From positions 3,331,524-3,395,523 of the forward strand of contig JAJTWR010000113.1 in the NCBI GenBank assembly GCA_021613335.1: a stretch of DNA of 64,000 nucleotides, read 5' to 3'. A model generated the notes under the pieces. It worked only from the letters and a program-made list of their open reading frames with translations, ran no database searches and was not told the origin of the DNA. The position numbers and the translations under genes are program-made. This document shows, one piece after another, positions 55,220 to 64,000 of the stretch. Each line of letters starts with the position of its first letter. Positions within the stretch are counted from its first letter, which is position 1. The stretch is from Whitmania pigra. Taxonomy: Eukaryota > Annelida > Clitellata > Hirudinida > Haemopidae.

Positions 55220-56964
55220 TCGAGTTCCTGTATGCCTTTGAAAAGCAAAGATATTCAAAATGGTTGGGCTGCTCCAGGCCTCAAAATTCCAGCAACAAGG
55301 AGGGCCATGAAAAAGATGTTTCTTTTACAAACAAAATCAAGATGAACTTCAAGCAAGAATTGGCTGCGCAAATTAACAACAAAGACAGATTTTCTACTTC
55401 CTTAGATGAGTGGACGTCTATTAAAAACCAAAGATACCTGGGCCTGAATTTGCACCTGAATGATGCCACAGTACAGTTATTTGGCATGAAGAGAATCAAG
55501 GTATCACTGGCAGCAGAGAATTGTCTTAATCTTGTGAAGAAAAAAGATTGGAAGATTTTTGGATTGACCCTGCAGGATCATATTGTCAGCATGGTAACAG
55601 ATGGTGCTTCAGTAATGGTCAAAGCGGGGAGGCTTTCTGGCATCATCCACCAAATATGCCATTCACATGGACTGCATCTCGTAGTTTGTGATGTTTTATA
55701 CAAGAAAATGCCCAACAAAGAGGACCTTAATGAAGTAGAAGAAGCTCATGAGTATAATATCGTTGAGAGATTGGAAGATTTTTGGATTGACCCTGCAGGA
55801 TCATATTGTCAGCATGGTAACAGATGGTGCTTCAGTAATGGTCAAAGCGGGGAGGCTTTCTGGCATCATCCACCAAATATGCCATTCACATGGACTGCAT
55901 CTCGTAGTTTGTGATGTTTTATACAAGAAAATGCCCAACAAAGAGGACCTTAATGAAGTAGAAGAAGCTCATGAGTATAATATCGTTGAGAGATATGATA
56001 ATGAAGATGATGAGTCCTGGCGAGTAATAATGTCAGATGATTACAATGCAGATTTTGTTGACACAATGAGTGATACTATTTCAAAAGTCAGAGCAATTGT
56101 CAAGCTGTTCAAAAAGAGCTTCCTGAAAATGATTGCTTGCAAAAGAACTGTGAAGGGGATTGAGGAAAACACTTTATCTGCTCTTGGACATAAAAAGTAG
56201 ATGGAACTCATTGCTTAAGATGCTCAAACGATTCTTGGAAGCCAGGACACCATTGATAGAGCTCAATCTAGGATCAAAATGCTTGACAGAGGATGAGGTT
56301 GCAGTTGTGAAAGACTTGGCAGAATGCCTAGAAATAATTGAGGTTGGTGCAACCGCTCTTTGTAGACGTCACGTCACAATTTCAAAGAATGAACAGATTT
56401 TTGAGTATGTTATCAAAAAGCTAACAGAAGAAACAGGAGCTATTTCACAGGAATTATTGACAGCTGTCAGTGACAGAATTGAAACAAGGAGAAATAAAGA
56501 GATTTGTGGTCTTGTCAGATATTTAGATGCTCCAGGCAGTTATGAGCATGTGGTCGAGTTTTCATTCTTAAGTTATCCAAAGAAACGAGAGCTTGCCGAA
56601 GTGGCAAAAAATGTTCTTTCACAGCTTTTTCCCTGTGGTTCTATTAATGAGAGTGCTGAAAATTTTGAACGTAACATCACTAAGGAACCCCCTATGAAAA
56701 AGTCCAAAGCAGGAAAGCTCAATGACATTTTATGCCAGCCAGAAGATCAACATTTGGATTGTGCTCAAGAAATTATCTTGGCGCACATTAAGAAAGAAAT
56801 GAAATTTTACGAAGCAACAAAGGAATGTCCCAAAATTGTGAAAAGCTTGAGGTCTTGTCTAAACTCACTTCCACCCTCCTCTGTTGAAGCAGAAAGGTGT
56901 CAATGCTGCTGGACTGTTTATTTTAAAGTTGAGGTCATCGCGAAGTGATGAGATGAGTAATAAA
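55220..56964 (+). pseudogene. hAT transposase B, copy 2 (broken by frameshifts and an internal duplication)
   Basis: Longer version of 44780-45140. Pieces read FSTSLDEWTSIKNQRYLGLN, LQDHIVSMVTDGASVMVKAG (catalytic Asp region), CHSHGLHLVVCDVLY, then from 56160 in another frame LLKMLKRFLEARTPLIELN, a long helical part, and the C-terminal LPPSSVEAER, with NAAGLFILKLRSS in a third frame (usual SAAGLFVTKLRS). At least two frameshifts plus the 223-bp duplication make it non-functional. Confidence 0.8.
55546..55991. repeat. 223-bp tandem duplication inside hAT-B copy 2
   Basis: 55546-55768 and 55769-55991 are essentially identical (both start GATTGGAAGATTTTTGGATT and end TATCGTTGAGA). 223 is not divisible by 3, so the duplication shifts the frame. 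Confidence 0.9.
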
Positions 56965-57174
56965 TAAGGTAATTAAAATTGGGTATATTGTCTCTAACTA
57001 CTTTTAAAAAATTACTTGAATAACTTAAGTAATATTTTAAAAATTACTTGTTATTTAATTATTTTTTTTCAAGCTTGCTTGAATCCAGCACTAGTTGTTT
57101 TATCCAATCAACTTGATTCACACACAATAATTTTTGTATATAAGATAAATCAGCAATTTTATTTTTCAAAGGCA

Positions 57175-57594
57175 ATGTTAGTGGTTCTACTTCTAGCCTT
57201 AATTGTCTCAAGTGTCATTGCTACATCATTCATCAGTGAGAACGGTTTCAATTTATTTTCTAACGAGGATAATTTGGGAAGGAATACTAATTGTTATTAT
57301 GGATTATCAAGCAAACGTGATCAAGTTCAAGAAAACTATTTCTGTTCATCTAGCAAAGTGAAATATTGTAATGCATGCAATCAACGAGTGCCGTTAAGCA
57401 TCAAACATTACAAGAAGCAAGCATTATTACTCCTGGAAATGATTGGCAAATACACTATAACATTTAATGCCATCAAAATCCTATCAAAGTTTCTTGAAGC
57501 ACCAGAAACTGAAAAAATGCATAATGTTGAAATGTGGTCAAAAATAGAGCCTTACAAGTTGATCAATGCCCGGCATAACAGTAAGTTTCACTGA
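57175..57594 (+). CDS. Candidate small secreted or membrane protein, family unknown
   Basis: The ORF from ATG 57175 begins MLVVLLLALIVSSVIATSF, a good signal peptide. It continues with four cysteines (NCYY, FCSSSKVKYCNACN), a dibasic SSKRDQ site and a helical C-terminal part. A strong donor GTAAGT at 57581 suggests the coding exon ends there (about 135 residues) and continues elsewhere. A TATATAAG sequence lies at 57137, and an acceptor-like TTTTTCAAAG directly precedes the ATG, so either a short 5' UTR or a spliced leader exon is possible. The frame is also open upstream to 57016. No family is recognised and it may be chance. Confidence 0.35.
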   Translation: MLVVLLLALIVSSVIATSFISENGFNLFSNEDNLGRNTNCYYGLSSKRDQVQENYFCSSSKVKYCNACNQRVPLSIKHYKKQALLLLEMIGKYTITFNAIKILSKFLEAPETEKMHNVEMWSKIEPYKLINARHNSKFH

Positions 57595-59364
57595 AACAGC
57601 CGAAGTACTCAAAAAAGATACTTCTGAAAAAACCTCTACAAAAGAGACAGCCTATGATGTAAATCTTTTTTTGAATATGTGTTACATTCATCTAACCCCT
57701 TTTAGAAATTAAACATTTACGAAAACGCCTACAAATCATCAAGAAAAGATAACATTAAACATTAGCGTCTTTCCCATAAAATTTGTTCTTCATTAGAATG
57801 ACGTTAACAGGCTATAATCTAACGATTAGATACTGATAATTTCATAAAAATGTTGATCTTTACATTATGTCTTCGTGATTTCTTTTGATTAATTTATTGA
57901 GATTGTACTGAATGAACCGATGCCCAATTGTATTGTACCGCTAGCTTTCCGGATGGACCAGAATCCAAGTGATGAAACATTGACATGTGTGCTCTGTTTG
58001 ATTTTTTCTACCAAGAATCTTACTCTGCGTGCTGTATTCGTATGCAGATTGTTGTGCAGATTTAAATAATTATTTTCTACCTGGCGTTGCTAGACTTGCA
58101 GCAGATTATTTTATGTAAAAAATTTGTCATTTTAAAAATATACTACATACTAAATATGTTAGGCTAATGTGTTTCGTGATGAGGTTTGGAAATATTTAAT
58201 TAAAAACAAGCTAGGTTTTAACCCTTTACCTTCCAAGGCAATACAAAAACACGTGAACCTAATAAGAATATGTCTGCACCATTTATATTAGCACAAAAAT
58301 TTGTAATTCGATATTTTTTAAAAATCCTGTCATTTATTGACTAAGTTCCACACTGGGCAGTTCTCATCAGTGCATGTCCATAGCCCAAAATCAAGTTCTA
58401 AATTAACGAAAGCAGATTAATATCTAAATCAAAAAGCATCATCATACCAATCTAATTGACTGCTCTGTTCATTTGAACAGGAATTTAATAAATAATATCA
58501 GTAGTTCAGCGAAAGTAAGTTTACATTATAGTTCACATTATAAACTTGTCGTGTTATCTATTTTGCCATATGTTGACTTGAAATTGTGTTGTAAACAGCG
58601 TTAATTCTAAACAATTTCTTTGGTTGACCCTACGATAGGGTAGGTTGTCAGTGCATTTTTTTCGATTGATATGTTTTTATTATAATAAAAAATTATTTTG
58701 ATCAGTTTGAGATATATGGTCTGCGTGGGTGCCGCTAGTATATAATAATTTCATTTGAAAAAGCTTGTAAAAGTTTTAGTAAATAGATATATCGCTAAAT
58801 ATTGCAAATATTGTAACCTTTTTACACTGTGGAACACCGAATTTCTTCCCACTTTCATCATCGCACACACCCGATTCTAGGCTTGCAAGACGAGAAGAAT
58901 GTAGGTCACTGAACTTCATCCCATACTCCTGGCTCCAGGCGCGCAGGACATATTGATTGCATTTATAAATACATTCCACCACTATTTCTTTGACTTGATG
59001 AGTGGTCTATAAGCCAGCAATAGGCTTCATCAGGTCGACTCCATCCATGCCGGACACATAATTTAGATTCTCTAGTCTATCACTTTTTCACAATTTATTT
59101 ATGCCGTAACTGCCATTACATCAGAGGCGTGAATCTGTGATGTGAAATCTGGCAATGCTCTTGTTTGCTATTTGTGTAGTCTATGTCAACTCCAACAGTA
59201 GATGCAATACGCAATGATGCTGTCAAATGTTCGTCTGTAAGCAGAGATCTTAACTTCGATTGTTCGTTCTAGAAAACGGTTGTGCACACGGTAGGTGTTT
59301 CCTGGCGTCCTGTGAAAGATTGATATCCTTGTCTGATGACACAAGTGTTAGAGAAGTTAGGTTA

Positions 59365-59545
59365 ATTGTAGCTTCATTTATATAGCGCCATACGCATAGC
59401 GTCAGAGGCGCTTCTTGTAACCATTTATACAGCGCTCCTTCCGCAGGCTGGGTTTCGAACACGACACATTACGACTGTTGCCATTACCGCCGTATGCAGG
59501 CACGTAACCCATTCGGCTAACCTGCACGCACATCTAACGCAGGTT
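59365..59545 (-). repeat. tRNA-derived SINE
   Basis: Minus strand: GGTTAGCCGAATGGGTTACG (A-box-like), GCGGTAATGGCAACAGTCG spacer, GTGTCGTGTTCGAAACCCAG (B-box-like), and further on GGCGCTATATAAAT as tail. This is the best-preserved copy and was used as the reference for the others. Confidence 0.7.
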
Positions 59546-59839
59546 AGATAGAATGAATGATAAAGAGTTGAGGAAATATAAATCTCAACAACTGCAGAGA
59601 ATGTATTTCGTAAGAAGAGATCTAAATAGTGAGAAACTGTTTACGAAAGGGATGATGGCAGAGAAGTGAACAAGAGCGGACCTTGACAACGCGCGGAGAA
59701 TTTTTTGATGGTGGTGAAGGAGAATTTAGATCTGATTTGATTGGATGATCTAAGATTGTAAGAGTGGTCTGCAGCGAAAGTTTTATTTCTTGCGCATGGG
59801 CTTCGCACACCTCTGAAAAAAGAGATGTCAAACTCCTAG

Positions 59840-60535
59840 GCGAGACATTCTTGCAGAGGTAAACGACTGGACCGCCGCAGTGGCAAGAGGCCGGACAAAA
59901 ACCGACAGGGACATCCGGCTGATCACCAGATGCGGCCCGCCCCCGAAAACGTAAAGAGGTTCAAAGGGCCGAAACTTTGAAGCCAGGGGAAACTCCTCTG
60001 AGGATCCCTGTCGTAGTCAAGGCGGAGTAGCAAGAAACTGAAGATTTGGAAAACATATAATAATAATTGAAGGACAAAGGCAGCAAGTTACGTTCATAAA
60101 TTATAAAATAAATTTATTGTCCGCGAACATTTTGTCATGAATATATGAATTGAAGTCGTATGAAAACGGATAATTATTAATATAGCCAGTTAACATTGTT
60201 ACGTTCATTGTTACGTCCGCGGTCGGCCCATTTCTCCCGACAGCACCGCGTCTCGGTCGATGGTTTGGCCCCGTCTCTCAAGACTTCTTTTGGCTCCTCA
60301 TGTGCCAGATCCAGAATGAAACCGCTTCAGCGGTATCTTCTTGCTTTTGGGTCCATCGTTAGATCTGCATACTTATCTGCTTTGAGCGCATTGCTGTACC
60401 GTCAGCTTCGCCGGAATGATGGTATCCGTCGACGGCGATACGAGCACTAGACCCGGCCTCTTGCTACTTTCTATCAGCACTTGGGGGTAGTGCCTCATCC
60501 CTTTCAAGTAGGCTGCGACGGTCCAGTCGTTTGCC
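59840..60535. mobile_element. GC-rich degenerate retroelement relic
   Basis: Minus strand at 60530-60200 reads, with frame breaks, DWTVAAYLKGM, RPGLVLVSPSTDTIIPAKLT and ADKYADLTMD. This resembles the block following the reverse transcriptase in some animal retroelements (RPDLVLVS...ELTVP). A related GACTGGACCGCCGCAG block occurs on the plus strand at 59868. The identity of the element is uncertain. Confidence 0.35.
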
Positions 60536-60544
60536 TCTGCAAGA

Positions 60545-60800
60545 ATCTTTCCTTTGGGTTTATTAATTTATATAGCACCCCTAGGCGAAGGCGCCCCCCG
60601 GCGGTGCGAGCTGGGCCGCGAGAGTAACGATCCCGCTTCCACCGCCTTTCGCGGAAACGCAACCCCCTCGGCCAACTCGCACATCTAACCATTTGCATAG
60701 CGCCAAACCCCGGGTCGCGAATATGACACTTAACGACTGCTGCTTTTGCTGCCGCTAGTAGGACCTCAACCACCTTAGCCAACGAACACACCGATTCTCT
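60545..60800 (-). repeat. Dimeric tRNA-derived SINE
   Basis: Minus strand begins GTTGGCTAAGGTGGTTGAGG, then a GCAGCAGTCG spacer and CATATTCGCGACCC. A second tRNA-like unit follows (GAGTTGGCCGAGGGGGTTGC ... TTACTCTCGCGGCCC), and the element ends GGGTGCTATATAAATTAATA. Two tRNA-like heads in one copy suggest a dimeric SINE. Confidence 0.55.
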
Positions 60801-61047
60801 ACCGACCGAACTAACGACCTTAATGTTGTTTGACTCACAATAATACTCTACTAATTGAGATCACCAAACAATACCAATTATTACATAACATTGCATGTTA
60901 AAATTGATCGAGATCATTATGACAACAAGAGTTTATCTCGCAGTGATATTTTTATGTATGTTTCTTCAAGGGGTAAATTCTGCTGGTTTTAAGCCAACTT
61001 TAATTCTTAAACACATATTTGTGTCTCTTAACATATTGTCCAAACCA

Positions 61048-63810
61048 TTATTCCTCCTCCTGATCTTCATGATAAGTGAATGCACTAGCACAACAGAAAT
61101 CATAAGGAATATAAGTGCAATGAAATTGCCGACAGGATATAGGAGCCGGCTTGCAAGAATTACTGTATCTAAAGATGTACTCCCGTCTCTTTGGCTTGAG
61201 AAGTTCATCCATTTGGTCCAGAGGGTAAGACCCCACAGAAGGTTTCTTGGAAGCCTCTGTTCCATGCTATGAAAACAGGAAGCAGCTTATATTTGTATAT
61301 TGGTTAATACTATAACAAAAAGCTCAAATTCTCTTCAATGTATAAAAAATATATATATTAAATATATACATAATTACATTTAAATATAAATAATTATTAT
61401 ATATAATAATATACATTTTAGATTTACATCTAGAACATTAATTAATAGAATGATACTAAAAAATTACATAATTAGGTAAACAAATATTTTGAATCCTTGG
61501 TAACATTTTGAGTGGAATTCACCTTATATTTTGCATTATCTATCCACATACCAAAAGTATTGTATCACCTTGCAACCATTGATGAAGAACTTATGAATGA
61601 TCTTGCCAAGTTTTGTATTTGAAGGAAGTTCAGTGCTTGATCTCAAAATTGAAGCTTCCCTGAATTGCACAAGATTGCAGACAAATTTCTGAAGCTCAAG
61701 GTCACCAACTGTATGTGAGGGGTCAACATGTCTGAACTTCTTTAACAGGTATTGAGCCTCCGCCATTCTTTGCTCAACAAATGTCAGACGATGAATGAGG
61801 TTCTGTTAATAACACAAAATTGAAAAATAAATCCACTTCTATTCTTATTGAAGAATAGATAATAACTAAGACACTGAAATTGGAAACACATTTTCTTTAT
61901 CCATCCTGTAAAATGTTCATCCAAATATCTGTCACCTTAAACTTCTTGATCCGATCACTGTAATCACAGCCAGGTGTTCCAAGGCTACCAAGGTCCTCCA
62001 CTTTACTTTTTATTTCATTGAGGTGATTTATAAGGAAAGGAAGCTGAAGGATCTCAGCTAATGGATTTAAAAATAATGCTAATATTATTGATTTGCAATA
62101 GTTTCAGGCAATGGTACATTGATGCTGCATTACAAATATTAAACATAAGATAACGTTAACAAATTGCTCAAATTAACCTAGATATTAAAACTTAACTTGT
62201 AATGACATTAAGCAACATCAAACATTCTGATAAACTTACTATGCCCCAAAAGTGTGTTCGCAGTTGAATGTATCAGCATTGGCATGAATCCAAACACCAA
62301 ATCAGAAGGTTTCACAGAAGCTAGCCACAAGAGAGCCTGCAGTTATATGATTGCCCATCATCATCATCTAATCACTAATTAATATTAATTTACATCTAGT
62401 CTTGGTTCCTTTCCAACAGCTTTTGTGAAATAAAAAATAAATAAGTCAAATCAATCTTCACAATCATGTTCATTCCTAGTGCATTGCCAGCTTAACAAAA
62501 TGTCTATGGTGACTACTACATTGTTACATTAAATAATTTAAATGAAATCATCACCAGCTTAACATCATCATCAAGAAGTCTCTTCTGCATCCGAGCATTT
62601 TTCTGAAATACCAGTATCGCCTCATCTGATAACTTTATCTTTTGTCTCAGGTGACCCTGATGATGTTAATCATATCATATAATATTTTTATTTTAATTAA
62701 TTATTTTACAAAGTCATGATCCCAATATTTAATAGTCATTAATCATCATGTCTGCAATCCAGCTTGCAGCATTCTTGTGCGGGGGCACTGCATAAATGAT
62801 AGCCGATGGATAAACAAAGTGCCTCCATATCCTACTCATATACAGTCAAACCCACTTATCCAAACCTTGGTTAATTTGGTGATCCTATTAAGTCAAAGTT
62901 TTTGAAATGGAATTGCCAAATTCCATTTGTTTTAGAATTTTCTCATCCTCACATTAAGCACTTAGACCATTAAATAAGTTCAGATAAGTGATGCAATGCT
63001 AAGCTTTAAAGCAAGTCAGAAGTGGTTGGATCATTTCAAAGTGGCACAACATTGGCTTCAAAGCAATTTATGGAAAAAGAGTTGTAATCCAACAGGAGCA
63101 AGTGGATTCATGCCTAAAGACTCAAATGCTTACAATTTTGGATACCTATAAGATTCAGAACATTTTTAATGTTGATGAAACTTGTTTTGGAAATGCCTTC
63201 CAGACTCTGATTCTGATTGCTGCAAACATGGATGAAAGCCAAAAACCTCCTTTCTATATTACAGGAAGATCCAAGAATACCATATGCTCCAGGAAGACCA
63301 AAGTTCTTCCAAAGCCAGATGATGACGGCTAGCCAAGAGACTAGATCACAGGATTTCTATTCAGCGCATGGGTTAAAGTGGGACAGGAAGTTCCAAGCAT
63401 AAAATTGGAGGTGGCATTGATCCTGTAAAGCTCATCCAGATGTTCCTGATATCGAGGCCATTAAGACCTTGTATCTGAATTTCTTAATGCAAATCATTTA
63501 ATAAAGAAGTTTTGGGCACATGTTATATTGCCGCCAAATTGGTTTTCTGCTATCTCAATCATTCCAATTTCAATGCTAAGTTGACAACATAACTGGATCA
63601 TAACTGTATATGTTCATGTTTGCTTATTAATCATGCACCTGGTTATATCCTTTGTCCATTTCCTCTGTAAAAGCTTCACATGAGCACCAGCTCATAAAGT
63701 CCCCAAGAACGCATCCTGGGTTGACAAATTCAAAGTCCTTCTTATCCGATAGCAAATGGTCAATCAGCCTTTGAACTTTCTTCTTGGATCCACTTGTTGA
63801 TGTACCCTCT
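61048..63810 (-). CDS. RAB3GAP1: Rab3 GTPase-activating protein catalytic subunit, C-terminal part
   Basis: RAB3GAP1 with RAB3GAP2 forms a Rab3 GAP / Rab18 GEF. Exons on the minus strand: 63810-63639 (DFEFVNPGCVLGDFMSW), 62656-62564 (GHLRQKIKLSDEA, RLLDDD), 62336-62240 (ALLWLASVKPSDLVFGFMPM), 62057-61936, 61802-61569 (GKIIHKFFINGCK), 61266-61048 (REYIFR, PAPISC, then stop after DQEEE). All phases agree. The NPGC..DF..W motif, the GRIIHKLFVN-like motif and the REF/YI-R..PAP tail follow the RAB3GAP1 order. The 5' part is beyond the right edge. The intron 63638-62657 contains a pogo-like transposon. Confidence 0.85.
62842..63560 (+). mobile_element. pogo/Tigger-like transposon remnant in RAB3GAP1 intron
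   Basis: CAGTCAAACCCACTTATCC preceded by TA is a pogo/Tigger terminus. Frames then read FKASQKWLDHFK (spacer helix) and, at 63102-63332, TYKIQNIFNVDETCFGN with LIAANMDES and FYITGRSK, the first part of the DDE domain. Frame breaks show it is dead. The terminus resembles that at 34969, so both belong to related elements. Confidence 0.7.
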
Positions 63811-63973
63811 CTGGAACAGTTTAATGAGGAGTTACTTATCAATTATTAGAATATTCTGAAAATCCCAGCTTTTAAAATATTAATAATCATGCATAATACA
63901 TTGATTCATGTTCAAGTCATCTCTGATGCTCTGCAAAGGCACCTTACAAATTACAAATAACTATTATTATTAT

Positions 63974-64000
63974 GGCATGCAGGTTGGCTGAATGGGTTAC
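63974..64000 (+). repeat. tRNA-derived SINE head cut by window edge
   Basis: GCATGCAGGTTGGCTGAATG followed by GGTTAC matches the start of the SINEs at 7.0 and 59.4 kb. The rest lies beyond the window. Confidence 0.55.

Larger units (their letters stand above)
57595..61047. other. Intergenic, repeat-bearing region
   Basis: About 3.4 kb between the secreted-protein ORF and RAB3GAP1. The first 1.2 kb is AT-rich with nothing recognised. A minus-strand open stretch at 58982-58800 with several Cys ends in a possible donor, but no partner exon was found. From 59.2 kb the base composition rises with SINEs and a retroelement relic. At 60919 the plus strand reads MTTRVYLAVIFLCMFLQG followed by GTAAAT, a possible isolated signal-peptide exon. 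Confidence 0.4.

Noticed and set aside
59900..60030. Resemblance to 28S rRNA (AAGCCAGGGGAAACTC and GAGGTAAACG patches)
   Set aside because: Only short patches match and they are not in rRNA order; a retroelement relic explains the region better.

Overview
The window looks like nuclear DNA of an invertebrate animal. It is AT-rich, its genes are split by many short introns with GT(or GC)/AG borders, and it holds clear orthologues of animal genes (kinesin-4 motors, MCM3, SENP6/7, PLXDC, ANKRD49, RAB3GAP1). The species cannot be named from the sequence. All identifications are by reading translations against remembered family features. No search was run.

Layout. 1-8509 (-): a KIF21-type kinesin whose C-terminus lies off the left edge. 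9889-10820 (+): ribosomal protein RPL13A. 11658-12678 (+): complex I subunit NDUFA7. 13624-19199 (-): a complete KIF27/KIF7-type kinesin, sharing a 334-bp divergent promoter with MCM3 (19534-23836, +), which has a perfect E2F-like site just before its ATG. 26230-32743 (+): a SENP6/7 deSUMOylase with a long Gln/Ser-rich N-terminus, convergent with a small minus-strand gene that resembles augmin subunit HAUS2 (32886-33832). 34.9-40.1 kb: a nest of decayed transposons (a pogo-like remnant, a RNase H-bearing LINE, a tiny LINE tail with perfect target duplications, two hAT fragments inside the LINE), ending immediately before the ATG of ANKRD49 (40116-41875, +). 42.6-45.1 and 53.8-57.0 kb: two near-identical copies of a composite of two different hAT transposases. 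Between them lies a PLXDC (TEM7) receptor gene (46667-52742, +), full of microsatellites and minisatellites and lacking recognisable central exons. 57-61 kb: a possible secreted-protein ORF, tRNA-derived SINEs and a GC-rich retroelement relic. 61048-63810 (-): the 3' part of RAB3GAP1, with a pogo-like transposon in an intron.

Functional themes. The left half is compact housekeeping and cell-cycle/cytoskeleton sequence: two kinesin-4 family motors, replication helicase MCM3, a possible augmin subunit, a SUMO protease, a ribosomal protein and a respiratory subunit. I see no evidence that these form one pathway. The right half is repeat-rich. The most informative observations are the reconstructed LINE insertion between the ancestral upstream region and start codon of ANKRD49, the missing PLXDC exons beside long AAT arrays, repeated use of GC-AG introns, a MITE pair shared between 11 kb and 49 kb, a dispersed SINE family, and the duplicated two-transposase hAT composite.
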